From Fusobacterium sp. FSA-380-WT-3A (lineage in GTDB: Bacteria > Fusobacteriota > Fusobacteriia > Fusobacteriales > Fusobacteriaceae): 61,861 bases of DNA. A model generated the notes under the pieces. It was not told the DNA's origin. It saw nothing but the letters and a program-made list of their open reading frames with translations, and did not search any database. The stretch lies in contig NZ_JABAFQ010000010.1 of the NCBI RefSeq assembly GCF_012843705.1, forward strand, positions 1 through 61,861. The letters are read 5' to 3'. Within the stretch, counting starts at the first letter, position 1; each line of letters begins with the position of its first letter. The position numbers and the translations under genes are program-made. Shown piece after piece: positions 43,414-52,610 of the stretch.

Positions 43414-44307
43414 CTATTTTTTTCTATTTAAAATTTCATATCCATTTGAGATTACAGGCATATTTAAAATACCCAACATTCTTTCAAGTAAAATTCCTTC
43501 TCGAGGTTGATATTTAAATCCATAACTAGCTCTTATACATTGAGTTATGAATTGTGTACCTCTATCAATGGCTATTGGTAAACTATCACCTTGTAAAAGA
43601 CTACCAATAACAACACTAGTATAACAATCTCCTGTTCCAGGATAAGAAGCAGGGATATATTTACATCTTATTTTCCAAAAAACATCATTTTCTCTATCAT
43701 AAGCAATAACATTAGAATATTTTTCATTAACTATAGTTTCACTTTCAGGGACACTAGTAGCAATAACTATTTTAGGTCCTACATTTGATAATTGAATCAA
43801 ATAATCTTTTACTGTTTCTTCATCGATATTTTCTACATATTCCTTATTTAATAAAAGACAAACTTCTGTAAAATTAGGTGTAATTATATCAGCTTTGGTA
43901 ATTAGTTTTTTCATTTCTTCAACCATTTCAATTCCCATAGTACTGTATAGTTTTCCACTATCACCAAGTACAGGGTCAATAACAGTAAGATTATTTTTGT
44001 GACCAAAACGGTCTATAAATTTAGAAACTATATCTATTTGTTTGTGGGAACCTAAGAAACCAGAATAAATACAATCAAATTCAAGATTTAATTTAGACCA
44101 GTGCTCCATCATTTTTTCCATATTATCAGTTAAATCTATAAAACTAAAATCTGTAAATCCTCCTGTATGTGTAGACAAAATAGCAGTTGGAAGAGGACAA
44201 ACTTGTATTCCCATAGTTGATAGAATAGGGATAATATTTGTAAGAGAAGCTCTTCCAAAACCAGATAAATCATGAATAGCAGCAACTTTTTTTACTATTT
44301 TTTCCAT
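43414..44307 (-). CDS. pyridoxal/pyridoxamine kinase (PdxY/PdxK-like)
   Basis: 297 aa ribokinase-like enzyme of the vitamin B6 salvage branch. AAIHDLSGFGRASLTNIIPILSTMG at the N-terminus, LPTAILSTHTGGFTDFSF, IYSGFLGSHKQ, VIDPVLGDSGKLY and the C-terminal PASYPGTGDCYTSVV anion hole are typical of PdxY-type kinases; the Cys after GD is usual in this branch. It lies nine bases after the radical SAM gene, making a two-gene operon. Confidence 0.88.
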   Translation of the reverse strand: MEKIVKKVAAIHDLSGFGRASLTNIIPILSTMGIQVCPLPTAILSTHTGGFTDFSFIDLTDNMEKMMEHWSKLNLEFDCIYSGFLGSHKQIDIVSKFIDRFGHKNNLTVIDPVLGDSGKLYSTMGIEMVEEMKKLITKADIITPNFTEVCLLLNKEYVENIDEETVKDYLIQLSNVGPKIVIATSVPESETIVNEKYSNVIAYDRENDVFWKIRCKYIPASYPGTGDCYTSVVIGSLLQGDSLPIAIDRGTQFITQCIRASYGFKYQPREGILLERMLGILNMPVISNGYEILNRKK

Positions 44308-44316
44308 AAGTATCTC

Positions 44317-45243
44317 CTATTTAACTCTATAAGTTTTTATACCTCTATAATTAATTACATTAAATTTAGGGTCTTTTTCAATTCTTTCAATCATTTCATC
44401 AATTTTATTAACTTTTCTACTTTCTAAAAAGCTTTTTAGTTCAAATTGATTCATTGGATGTCTTTTACAAAGACTTAATACAGATTCATAATCATCTAAA
44501 ATTTCACTAAAAAAAAAACCAGAACTTAACATATCTATAGATATTCCACCTAATTCATTAACAGCATATTTCATTTTTTCCTTAGTAATCATATTAACAT
44601 CTGGTTCAGCAGGTGGTCTAACACAAGTATTAAGATAAAGTCTTGTATACTTAATTTTTTCTAATAATTTTTTATACTCTTTAATAGATTCTTTACTATC
44701 ATTAATACCATCAAGTAGCATGATTTCTAGCCAAAGTTCTCCTTTATATAAGTGTGAAAATTCAATAATTCCTTTAAGAGTTTCGTCAAATTTAATTTTT
44801 CCATAAGGTCTGTCTATTTTTTTTGAAATCTCTTCATTATATCCGTTGATAGAAGGAAGAACAATATCGGCTTCCATTAAATCTTCTTGAACTTTTTTGT
44901 CATTTAATAAAGCTCCATTGGTAATAACAGCAACAGGTTTATCAGTTAGTTTTTTTAATTCTCTAACAAGTTCTCCTAATTTAGAATAAAGAGTTGGTTC
45001 ACCTTCACCAACTACAGTTACAACATCAAAAATATCTGAGTTTTTAAGATAATTTTTAAATTCGTTAATAATATCTTCTAATTTAAAAAATTCTTGTCTT
45101 TCATTGGTCATTTTATTAGTTCTACCTAACTGACAGTAGATACAAGAATAATTACAAGTCTTTTGAGGTATAGGACTAACTCCTAGAGATTTTCCCAGTC
45201 TTCTAGAAGGAATAGGACCATATACAAATTTTAAAGTTTCCAT
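44317..45243 (-). CDS. radical SAM protein (COG0731-like)
   Basis: 308 aa. KFVYGPIPSRRLGKSLGVS and the cluster motif CNYSCIYCQLGRT (CxxxCxxC) mark the COG0731 branch, related to the TYW1 wybutosine enzyme but found in bacteria without that pathway. VVGEGEPTLYSKLGELV is the SAM-contact strand. The last 60 residues form an extra small domain. Function in bacteria is unknown to me; it is co-transcribed with a B6 kinase gene. Confidence 0.85.
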   Translation of the reverse strand: METLKFVYGPIPSRRLGKSLGVSPIPQKTCNYSCIYCQLGRTNKMTNERQEFFKLEDIINEFKNYLKNSDIFDVVTVVGEGEPTLYSKLGELVRELKKLTDKPVAVITNGALLNDKKVQEDLMEADIVLPSINGYNEEISKKIDRPYGKIKFDETLKGIIEFSHLYKGELWLEIMLLDGINDSKESIKEYKKLLEKIKYTRLYLNTCVRPPAEPDVNMITKEKMKYAVNELGGISIDMLSSGFFFSEILDDYESVLSLCKRHPMNQFELKSFLESRKVNKIDEMIERIEKDPKFNVINYRGIKTYRVK

Positions 45244-45513
45244 ATTTTCCTCCTTTAAATATATATTATTTCGCTCAATTATATCACAGTCTTATTAAAA
45301 AATCTATAATATAAATTTTTATAAAAATTATTTTTTTATAATATTTTAATTTTAGTACAAAAGTAATAAAAAAATGTGCTATATTTATTCAATTTAAAAA
45401 AAATAAAAAAAAGTCTTGAAATTCTTAAAGAAAAGTGATAAAGTATCATCAATCTTTATTTTGAAAACAAATGTATCTGAATTAAAAACAAAGTTTTGAG
45501 GGGAAGTGATTTT
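45244..45513. other. divergent promoter region between the radical SAM gene and livJ
   Basis: No gene. A minus-strand TATAAT near 45280 with a TGA extension probably serves the radical SAM gene. On the plus strand TATCAT at about 45443 is preceded by only weak -35 candidates (TTGAAA at 45416 is 22 bases away). The rest is A/T runs. Confidence 0.5.
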
Positions 45514-46668
45514 ATGAAAAAGAGATTTTTAGCTTTATTATTAGCTTTAGGAGTCATAACAGGAATTATGACAGGTTGTGGAGGAAAAGAAGAAGTTAAA
45601 GAAGAAGTTATAAAAATAGGAGTATTTGAACCTCTTACAGGAGAAAATGGTGGAGGAGGTTCTCAAGAAGTTGATGGAATAAAATATGCAAACAAAGTTT
45701 ATCCAGAAGTTCTAGGGAAAAAAGTGGAATTGGTTATAGTTGATAATAAATCAGATAAAGCTGAAGCTTCAGTAGCAGCTACTCGTTTAGTAGAAAAAGA
45801 AAAAGTTGTAGCTGTGATAGGTTCTTATGGTTCTGGAGTTTCAATAGCAGCAGGAGATATATTTAAAAATGCCAAAGTTCCAGCTATGGGAGCTTCTTGT
45901 ACAAATCCAATGGTAACAGAAGGAAATGAATTTTATTTTCGTACTTGTTTCTTAGATCCATTCCAAGGTAAAGTTATGGCTCAATATGCAATTGAAAAGG
46001 GAAATAAAAAAGCAGCTATAATAACTCAAATAGGAGATGATTATTCAACAGGATTAGGAAATTTCTTTAAAGAAGCCTTTACAAAATTAGGAGGAGAAAT
46101 AGTTTATCATGGAGAATTCCAAACAAATGAACAAGATTTTAACTCAATATTAACAAATGTAAAAGCTTCAGGAGCTGAAGTAATATTTGCTCCTTCATCT
46201 ATAGCTTCTGCAGGATTGATTATAAAACAAACTAGAGCTTTAGGAATTGATGCTCAAATAATGGCTGGGGATACTTGGGAAAATGTAGCAATAATAGATG
46301 TAGCTGGAGAATCAGCCGAGGGAGTTGTAATTTCTACATTCTTTGATGAACATAATACATTAGCTACAGAAGAAGCTAAAAAATTTGTTAAAGGATTTAA
46401 AGAATATTTAGGTGGACCAGATGAAATAATACCAGCTGTGGCTTCTTTAGGATATGATGCTTATGTAGTAATATTAAATGCTATAAAACAAGCCGGAAAT
46501 ACAGATGGAGATTCTATAAGAAAAGCTTTAGTAGATATGAAAGGTGTAGAAGGAGTAACAGGAGTTTACTCATTTGATGAAAATGGAGATGCCCAAAAAG
46601 ATATGGCAGTAATAAAAATAGTAAAAGATGGAAAATTCCAATATATAGACACAGTAGTAGTTAAATAA
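45514..46668 (+). CDS. livJ: branched-chain/neutral amino acid ABC transporter, substrate-binding lipoprotein
   Basis: 384 aa. Signal with lipobox IMTGC (Cys about 22), then a type I periplasmic-binding fold: IKIGVFEPLTGENGGGG, VELVIVDNKSDKAEAS, VIGSYGSGVSIAAG and VEGVTGVYSFDENGDAQKD. ATG 45514 with AGGGG upstream; a TTG at 45496 is in frame but lies within the ribosome site. The ligand is probably a branched-chain or other neutral amino acid. Confidence 0.92.
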   Translation: MKKRFLALLLALGVITGIMTGCGGKEEVKEEVIKIGVFEPLTGENGGGGSQEVDGIKYANKVYPEVLGKKVELVIVDNKSDKAEASVAATRLVEKEKVVAVIGSYGSGVSIAAGDIFKNAKVPAMGASCTNPMVTEGNEFYFRTCFLDPFQGKVMAQYAIEKGNKKAAIITQIGDDYSTGLGNFFKEAFTKLGGEIVYHGEFQTNEQDFNSILTNVKASGAEVIFAPSSIASAGLIIKQTRALGIDAQIMAGDTWENVAIIDVAGESAEGVVISTFFDEHNTLATEEAKKFVKGFKEYLGGPDEIIPAVASLGYDAYVVILNAIKQAGNTDGDSIRKALVDMKGVEGVTGVYSFDENGDAQKDMAVIKIVKDGKFQYIDTVVVK

Positions 46669-46671
46669 AAT

Positions 46672-46701
46672 AAGCCCCCCTCTTTTAAGAGAGGGGGGTT
46701 T
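46672..46701 (+). terminator. GC-rich hairpin between livJ and livH
   Basis: AAGCCCCCCTCTT and its complement form a stem with six consecutive G-C pairs, in a region otherwise very AT-rich, followed by only TTTCTTAG. It probably protects the livJ 3' end or lowers transcription into livH, giving more binding protein than permease. Confidence 0.65.
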
Positions 46702-46724
46702 CTTAGATAGTAGGGAGGGAAATT

Positions 46725-47618
46725 ATGGACCTATCAACATTTGTACAACATATTATAAATGGTATTTCATTAGGAAGTCTTTATGCTTTGATAGCAATAG
46801 GTTACACAATGGTATACGGAATTTTGTTACTTATAAATTTTGCCCATGGAGATATTTTTATGATGGCAGGTTATTTTATGATATTTTCAGTAATAAATTT
46901 TGGTTTACCATTTTTTATAGCTATTCCTTTAGTATTAACATTAACAGTAATATTAGGGATAGTATTAGAAAGAACAGCCTATAGACCTCTTAGGAATGCT
47001 CCAAGAATGTCAATAATGATTTCAGCTATAGGTGCTTCTTATTTTTTAGAAAATCTTGCTACATATTTGTTTACAGGAGTACCAAAAAGATTTCCAGAAA
47101 TAAGTTGGTTAACAAAGGTAGTAACTTTTGGAAATGTATCTTTTCAAATAGTTACAATAATAACTCCAATAGTGACAATGATTTTATTATTTGGTTTGAT
47201 GACATTAGTTAATAAAACAAAAGTTGGAATGGCCATGAGAGCAGCTTCTAAAGATTATGAAGCAGCTAGATTAATGGGAATAAAAATAAACTGGATAATA
47301 GGTATAACTTTTATAATAGGTTCATTTTTGGCAGCAATAGGCTCTATATTATGGGGAAGTAAATATCCAAGTGTATATCCTCTAGTAGGAATGATGCCAG
47401 GATTAAAATGTTTTATAGCAGCTGTTTTTGGAGGAATAGGGAATATTCCAGGAGCTGTATTAGGAGGATTAACTTTAGGATTGGGTGAGGCATTATTAGT
47501 AGCTTTTATACCTAGTATGACAGGGTATCGTGATGCTTTTGCTTTCATATTATTAATTATAATATTAATAGTTAAACCTAATGGATTATTAGGTGAAAAA
47601 GTAACTGATAAGGTGTGA
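46725..47618 (+). CDS. livH: branched-chain amino acid ABC transporter, permease LivH
   Basis: 297 aa with about eight hydrophobic spans. LGSLYALIAIGYTMVYGILLLINFAHGD is the classical N-terminal motif, followed by MRAASKDYEAARLMGI (coupling helix to the ATPases) and GGIGNIPGAVLGGLTLG. GGGAGG ribosome site. Stop to livM start is four bases. Confidence 0.94.
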   Translation: MDLSTFVQHIINGISLGSLYALIAIGYTMVYGILLLINFAHGDIFMMAGYFMIFSVINFGLPFFIAIPLVLTLTVILGIVLERTAYRPLRNAPRMSIMISAIGASYFLENLATYLFTGVPKRFPEISWLTKVVTFGNVSFQIVTIITPIVTMILLFGLMTLVNKTKVGMAMRAASKDYEAARLMGIKINWIIGITFIIGSFLAAIGSILWGSKYPSVYPLVGMMPGLKCFIAAVFGGIGNIPGAVLGGLTLGLGEALLVAFIPSMTGYRDAFAFILLIIILIVKPNGLLGEKVTDKV

Positions 47619-47622
47619 TATT

Positions 47623-48756
47623 ATGGAAAAGAAACTATCAAATAAAACAAAAAATATATGTACAACAATTTTAGTTATATTAAGTATTTTTATACTATTT
47701 CTTTTTGATAAAGGAATAATAGGAGATGCTTATTTAAGAAGAATTTTAAATTTATCAGCTATTTATGCCATAATAAGTGTTTCTATGAATTTAGTAAATG
47801 GATTTACAGGATTATTTTCATTAGGACAAGCTGGATTTGTGGCTATTGGAGCTTTTAGTGTAGCAGTATTTACAGTTCCAGAAAAATATATCCAATCTAT
47901 ATTTTATATAAAACCAATGGCACCCTGGCTAGTAGAAATGAGATTACCTTTTGTAGTAGCTTTACTAATTGGAGGATTAGTAGCTGGTATTTTGGCTTTT
48001 TTAATAGGATATCCTATTCTTAGATTAAAAAGTGATTATTTGGCCATAGCAACTTTAGGATTTTCTGAAATTATACGTATAGTACTAACAAATATGCAAA
48101 CTATAACAAATGGAGCTTTAGGAATAAACAGAATACCTCCAATGAAATCTATGTTTATACCTTTTGGAATAGCTGTAATTTGTATAGGAATGATGGTTTT
48201 ATTGATAAATTCAAGTTATGGAAGAGCTTTTAAGGCTATAAGAGAAGATAACATAGCAGCAGAATCAATGGGAATAAATTTAGCTTTACATAAAAATTTA
48301 TCTTTTGCCATTAGTGCCTTTTTTAGTGCTATAGCTGGAGGACTTTATGCTGCTCTACTTACTACAGTAGACCCAAAACAATTTTATTTCACTTTTACAT
48401 ATAATTTCTTATTAATAATTGTTTTTGGTGGAATAGGAAGTATAACAGGTTCAGTAATAGCTTCATTTGTAGTGACTTATGGACTAGAATGGTTACGTAT
48501 ATTTGATGAACCTTTTATAATAGGTGGAGTAACAATACCATTTTTTAGAGCTGGTCTTAGAATGGTAATATTTTCATTATTATTGATGATAATAGTTTTA
48601 TTTTTTAGAAAAGGACTTATGGGAAATAAAGAATTCTCATGGGATGCTATTTATAATTTCTTATTAAAAATAAAAATTTCTATAAAACAAAAAAGATATG
48701 ATAAGATGAGAGTTTATGTAAGAAAACCCTTAAAAAATAAGGGAGGGGATAAGTAA
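47623..48756 (+). CDS. livM: branched-chain amino acid ABC transporter, permease LivM
   Basis: 377 aa. NLVNGFTGLFSLGQAGFVAIGAF, RLKSDYLAIATLGFSEIIRI, FKAIREDNIAAESMGIN and the closing GGIGSITGSVIASFV are LivM motifs. A basic tail of about 40 residues follows the last span. The stop codon overlaps the livG start by one base. Confidence 0.94.
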   Translation: MEKKLSNKTKNICTTILVILSIFILFLFDKGIIGDAYLRRILNLSAIYAIISVSMNLVNGFTGLFSLGQAGFVAIGAFSVAVFTVPEKYIQSIFYIKPMAPWLVEMRLPFVVALLIGGLVAGILAFLIGYPILRLKSDYLAIATLGFSEIIRIVLTNMQTITNGALGINRIPPMKSMFIPFGIAVICIGMMVLLINSSYGRAFKAIREDNIAAESMGINLALHKNLSFAISAFFSAIAGGLYAALLTTVDPKQFYFTFTYNFLLIIVFGGIGSITGSVIASFVVTYGLEWLRIFDEPFIIGGVTIPFFRAGLRMVIFSLLLMIIVLFFRKGLMGNKEFSWDAIYNFLLKIKISIKQKRYDKMRVYVRKPLKNKGGDK

Positions 48757-49589
48757 TGAGTGTACTAAGATTAAATGATATAACAATGCAATTTGGAGGT
48801 GTAGTGGCTGTAAACAACTTATCCTTAAACGTAGAAAAAGGAGAGATAGTAGCTTTAATAGGTCCAAATGGGGCTGGAAAAACAACAGCTTTTAATGTAA
48901 TAACTGGGGTGTATTCTCCTACAAATGGAGAAATTTCTTTTAATGATAAATGTATAATAAGTAATTTTCCAAAAGGAAATATGAAAAAAAATTATAAAGG
49001 AGAGAATTTTGGAAAATATACAAAAACTATAGAGTATACTCCAGATAAAATAACAAAATTGGGAATAGCTAGAACATTTCAAAATATAAGACTTTTTAAA
49101 AATTTAACAGTATTTGAAAATGTATTGATAGCTACACATATGAGGTCAAAAGCTAATTTATTATCAGCTATTTTTAGATTAAATTATAAAGAGGAGAAAA
49201 GAAATAGAGAAGAAGCTTTAAAACTTTTAGAAATAGTGGGATTATTAAGTGTAAAAGATGAAATAGCTAGTTCATTACCTTATGGAAAACAAAGACGTTT
49301 AGAAATAGCTAGAGCTTTAGCTACAGAACCAGAACTTTTATTACTTGATGAACCAGCAGCTGGAATGAATCCACAAGAAACAAATGAATTAACAAAATTT
49401 ATAAGAGAGATTAAAGATAAATTTAATCTAACAGTATTTATGATAGAACATCATATGGATTTAGTAATGGAAATATCTGATAGAATATATGTTTTAGATT
49501 TTGGAAAATTGATAGCTTCAGGAACTCCTAAAGAGATTCAAAATAATAAAAGAGTAATAGAGGCGTATTTGGGGGTAGAAAATGAATAA
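48756..49589 (+). CDS. livG: branched-chain amino acid ABC transporter, ATPase LivG
   Basis: 277 aa. Walker A GPNGAGKTT (about 36-44), IARTFQNIRLF at the Q-loop, signature SSLPYGKQRRLEIARAL (the usual LSYGQQR with P-Y-G-K), Walker B LLLLDEPAAGMNP and the H-loop IEHHMD. About 20-25 extra residues lie between the first strand region and the Q-loop (about 70-95, Lys/Tyr-rich), absent from the E. coli protein. Overlaps livF by eight bases. Confidence 0.94.
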   Translation: MSVLRLNDITMQFGGVVAVNNLSLNVEKGEIVALIGPNGAGKTTAFNVITGVYSPTNGEISFNDKCIISNFPKGNMKKNYKGENFGKYTKTIEYTPDKITKLGIARTFQNIRLFKNLTVFENVLIATHMRSKANLLSAIFRLNYKEEKRNREEALKLLEIVGLLSVKDEIASSLPYGKQRRLEIARALATEPELLLLDEPAAGMNPQETNELTKFIREIKDKFNLTVFMIEHHMDLVMEISDRIYVLDFGKLIASGTPKEIQNNKRVIEAYLGVENE

Positions 49590-50298
49590 CGAATTATTAA
49601 AAGTGACAAATTTAAGTGTTGTTTATGGTGGAATTGAAGCTGTTAAGGATATAAGTTTTTCTGTACCAGAGGGAAAAATTGTAACTTTAATAGGAAGTAA
49701 TGGAGCAGGAAAAAGTTCTACTCTTAGGTCAATTGTAGGACTAGAAAAACCTAAAACAGGAAAAATAGTTTTTGATGGTTTAATATTAAATAATTTTACT
49801 ACAGATGAAATAGTTGGAGAGGGAATAACTTTAGTACCAGAAGGAAGAAGAGTTTTTGATAACTTAACTGTTGAAGAAAATTTAAAAATAGGAGCTTATT
49901 TAAGAAAAGATTCTATAACGGAAGATTTAGAATGGGTATATGGAATATTTCCAAGATTAAAGGAACGTTCATGGCAAAAAGCTGGAACTTTATCAGGTGG
50001 AGAACAACAAATGTTGGCTATAGGAAGAGCTTTAATGCTTAGGCCTAAGTTAATAATGATGGATGAACCATCTCTTGGGCTAGCTCCTATTGTTGTTCAA
50101 GAGGTATTTAAAATAATAGAGGATATAAGTAAACAAGGTGTCACTATTTTATTAATAGAACAAAATGCTAATCAAGCTTTAAAAGTGGCTGATATAGGTT
50201 ATGTTATGGCCACAGGGAAAATAGTTATGAAAGGAAGTGGAAAAGAGTTATTAGAGAATGAAGAAATCAAAGAAGCTTATTTAGGAAAGAAAAAATAA
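49582..50298 (+). CDS. livF: branched-chain amino acid ABC transporter, ATPase LivF
   Basis: 238 aa. Walker A GSNGAGKSST, the LivF-specific VPEGRRVFDNLTVEENL, signature LSGGEQQMLAIGRAL, Walker B LIMMDEPSLGLAP and H-loop residue replaced by Glu-Gln in LLIEQNANQAL, as is normal for LivF. Last gene of livJHMGF. Confidence 0.95.
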   Translation: MNNELLKVTNLSVVYGGIEAVKDISFSVPEGKIVTLIGSNGAGKSSTLRSIVGLEKPKTGKIVFDGLILNNFTTDEIVGEGITLVPEGRRVFDNLTVEENLKIGAYLRKDSITEDLEWVYGIFPRLKERSWQKAGTLSGGEQQMLAIGRALMLRPKLIMMDEPSLGLAPIVVQEVFKIIEDISKQGVTILLIEQNANQALKVADIGYVMATGKIVMKGSGKELLENEEIKEAYLGKKK

Positions 50299-50530
50299 AA
50301 AATATATAAAGTTTTTAATTAAAATATTTTAAAGACAAAAATGAAATAAAATTATCAAATTTATATTTTAAGATTTTAATGTATGAAAAAAATAAAAATA
50401 ATACTTTAAATGAAAAAAAAGTGAAAAATATAAAAAAAATTTCTGAAAATATAGATATAAAAAATAAATATTATTAATTTAAAAAATATAAAATATATAT
50501 TTTGAAATAAAATTCAAAAAATAAATAAAG
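50299..50530. other. AT-rich spacer after livF
   Basis: About 230 bases of A/T runs with stops in all frames and no recognisable element before the hairpin at 50531. Confidence 0.55.
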
Positions 50531-50566
50531 AGTATTATAAAAATTTATATTTTTATAATACTTTGT
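50531..50566 (+). terminator. hairpin downstream of livF, probable terminator
   Basis: AGTATTATAAAAA, loop TTTATA, TTTTTATAATACT, then TTGTTTT. It is about 230 bases after livF, so it may end that transcript late or block upstream reading into the porin gene. Confidence 0.65.
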
Positions 50567-50655
50567 TTTATATATTGTTAAACAAGAAAAAGAAATAAAA
50601 TAAAAAGGTTGTCTTAAAAAAAACAAAAAAAGTTTAAAAAAAAACAAAAAAAGGG

Positions 50656-50684
50656 TTTACAAAATATAAAAAATAATGTATCAT
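50656..50684 (+). promoter_or_regulatory. promoter of the expressed outer-membrane protein
   Basis: TTTACA (50656-50661), 17-base spacer ending in AATG, TATCAT (50679-50684). A leader of about 60 bases with AAGGAGGAAA follows. It lies outside the invertible segment, so it stays fixed when the segment flips. Confidence 0.75.
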
Positions 50685-50752
50685 TGAGTTAGAGATGGAA
50701 AAAATAACACATCTTAAAATAAATTATGATAATTTAAGGAGGAAATTTAATT

Positions 50753-51625
50753 ATGAAAAAATTAGCACTTTTATTAGCAGCAGTTGGAATGGTATCAGCA
50801 GTAGCTTATGGAGCTCCTGAATTAAAAGTTACATCAGTAGGACAAGAAATAGAAATAGAAAACTCTAATCATAATGGAACAGACTTAGATGATGTATGGT
50901 TATTTAACAATGTTGGATTAGCTTATGGAGATTGGACATTTGGATTACAAGCTGGTAAACAATGGGATGTAAATTTTGAAGATCATGATACATCAGATAA
51001 AGGGGTATCAAGTGCAGACCATAGATTACAAATAGATGTATGGAATAAAGTAACTGATGATTTAAAATTAGGATTCAGATATAGAGGAACTAAATCTTAT
51101 GATAGATATTATGGTAGATGGGACTGGTCAAATGGAATGTTATGGTCAGCAGGTGATGTTTGGTATGAAGCTCATAACGGAATTGGAAGTGACTGGTTAA
51201 AAGCTGAAGTATTCCCTATTGGAATTAAATATGGAGCATTAAAAGTTGGATATTATTATCAATATTATACAGCAATAGGAGGAGATGTAACTCCAGGAAC
51301 AGTTAGCGAAGAAACTGAACACCAAATAAGAGCATATGCTCCTTTATATCAAGGAGAAAAATTAAGTCTTTCTACAGAAGCTAGATTAACTTTAGCACAT
51401 GATGTAGACCATGATAAAGCTCCTGCAAAAGGATACAGAGAATATGATAATTTTGGAAGATTAAGAGTTTACTTAAAAGCAAATTATGCTATGACTGAAA
51501 ACTTATCAGTTTATGGTTCTTATGCTTGGGAATTTAGAGATTTCGAAATGACAGGAGATTATAAGAATGACCATACTGAAAATGCTTATCAAGATTTTGT
51601 AATTGGATGGTCTTATAAATTCTAA
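50753..51625 (+). CDS. outer-membrane beta-barrel protein, expressed copy of an invertible pair
   Basis: 290 aa. Signal peptide MKKLALLLAAVGMVSAVAYG, then a mature protein of alternating hydrophobic/polar strands rich in Tyr and Trp (for example LKLGFRYRGTKSY, LKVGYYYQYYTA, ENLSVYGSYAWEF) ending in Phe (IGWSYKF), the usual BamA-recognised C-terminus. Small fusobacterial porin-like family; solute unknown. It has a promoter, AAGGAGG and ATG. Bases 50766-50845 recur inverted at 53319-53398 at the start of the opposed paralogue. Confidence 0.88.
   Translation: MKKLALLLAAVGMVSAVAYGAPELKVTSVGQEIEIENSNHNGTDLDDVWLFNNVGLAYGDWTFGLQAGKQWDVNFEDHDTSDKGVSSADHRLQIDVWNKVTDDLKLGFRYRGTKSYDRYYGRWDWSNGMLWSAGDVWYEAHNGIGSDWLKAEVFPIGIKYGALKVGYYYQYYTAIGGDVTPGTVSEETEHQIRAYAPLYQGEKLSLSTEARLTLAHDVDHDKAPAKGYREYDNFGRLRVYLKANYAMTENLSVYGSYAWEFRDFEMTGDYKNDHTENAYQDFVIGWSYKF
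50766..50845 (+). repeat. inverted repeat, left arm
   Basis: 80 bases encoding most of the signal peptide and APELKVTSVGQ. The first 43 bases (50766-50808) match the right arm perfectly; over the full 80 there are three mismatches (50809, 50811, 50839). Confidence 0.92.
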
Positions 51626-51640
51626 TTAACCAATTAATAA

Positions 51641-51672
51641 AAAGAGAGGAAATTAATTTCCTCTCTTTCTTC
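51641..51672 (+). terminator. intrinsic terminator after the expressed barrel gene
   Basis: AAAGAGAGGAAATT and AATTTCCTCTCTTT form a perfect 14-base palindrome, followed by CTTCTT. It travels with the gene body when the segment inverts. Confidence 0.85.
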
Positions 51673-51745
51673 TTAAATTCTATGTGAAAGTAATTAAAAT
51701 AATTCTGGTAACATTCCCCATGTTACCTTTTTTATTTTAACTATG

Positions 51746-52342
51746 TTATTTTTCAATATAATTTTTAATAAATTTAGATAATGTTCCCCTATCTACTTTT
51801 AATCTTCTAGAAATTTCACTTTTAGAGATCTTTTCTTTTAAAAGTTTTTTTATAATTTCTTCTTTTCCTGTTAATTTAACTTTTTTAGCCTTTCCCAAAG
51901 GACGACCTAATCTAATTCCTTCGGCTTTTTTTCTGGCTAAAGCTTCTTTTGTTCTTTGACTTATAAGATTTCTTTCTATTTCTGCTGATAAACCAAAAGC
52001 GAAAGCTAGAACCTTACTTTGAATATCGTCCCCCAAACGATAATTATCCTTTATGGTCCATACTCTACACTCTTTAGTCATACAAATATTTAAAATCTCC
52101 ATTATCATGAAAAGATTTCTTCCAAGTCTAGAAAGTTCAGAACAAATTATCAAATCTCCTTTTGTCACTTTTTTTAAAAGTTTTCCTAATTTTCTTTTGT
52201 CATAATCTTTTGTCCCACTAATAGTTTCTTCAATCCATCCATTAATAGTTAGTTTTTCTTTTTGACAAAACTTAATTATTTCAAATCTTTGATTTTCAAC
52301 AGTCTGTTTATCACTACTAACTCTTATATATCCATATACCAT
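51746..52342 (-). CDS. serine recombinase (DNA invertase/resolvase family)
   Basis: 198 aa, the size of Hin/Gin-type invertases. The N-terminal catalytic domain starts MVYGYIRVSSDKQ with nucleophile Ser9. It includes CSELSRLGRN with the active-site arginines and a long dimerisation helix IQSKVLAFAFGLSAEIERNLISQRTKEAL. After GRPLGKAKK comes a C-terminal HTH (EEIIKKLLKEKISKSEISRRLKVDRGTLSKFI fold). ATG 52342 follows AAGGTGGGG; the GTG at 52357 lies within that site. Placed between two inverted paralogous outer-membrane genes, it is the likely switch enzyme. Confidence 0.93.
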   Translation of the reverse strand: MVYGYIRVSSDKQTVENQRFEIIKFCQKEKLTINGWIEETISGTKDYDKRKLGKLLKKVTKGDLIICSELSRLGRNLFMIMEILNICMTKECRVWTIKDNYRLGDDIQSKVLAFAFGLSAEIERNLISQRTKEALARKKAEGIRLGRPLGKAKKVKLTGKEEIIKKLLKEKISKSEISRRLKVDRGTLSKFIKNYIEK

Positions 52343-52520
52343 TTCCCCACCTTTCACATAGTTAATATATATTTTAATACTTTTTTACAAAAAATAAAAT
52401 ATATAAATATATGTAAATATAAGTTATTACCTAATATTAGCATTAGTTTGGAAATGGATAATTGTTACTTTTATAGAAGTAATTTTTTATTATTTTTGTG
52501 ATAGATATATAATCAATACG
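52343..52520. other. spacer upstream of the recombinase
   Basis: AT-rich. TTACTT/AAGTAA with a following TTTTTT near 52467-52491 looks like a weak plus-strand hairpin. No enhancer-like element could be identified by eye. Confidence 0.4.
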
Positions 52521-52546
52521 AGAAAAAGAGAGACCGAAGTCTCTCT
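52521..52546 (-). terminator. terminator of the silent barrel gene
   Basis: Minus strand AGAGAGAC, loop TTCG, GTCTCTCT, then TTTTCT. The silent copy thus has a complete 3' end. Confidence 0.9.
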
Positions 52547-52610
52547 AATATTTTCCCTATTATTAAATTTTATTTTACAAGAACATTTTATAAAATTATC
52601 TTATGAAAGA

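Noticed and set aside
52262..52501. 79-codon plus-strand frame overlapping the recombinase start
   Set aside because: Low-complexity, runs antisense to the recombinase 5' end, no ribosome site.
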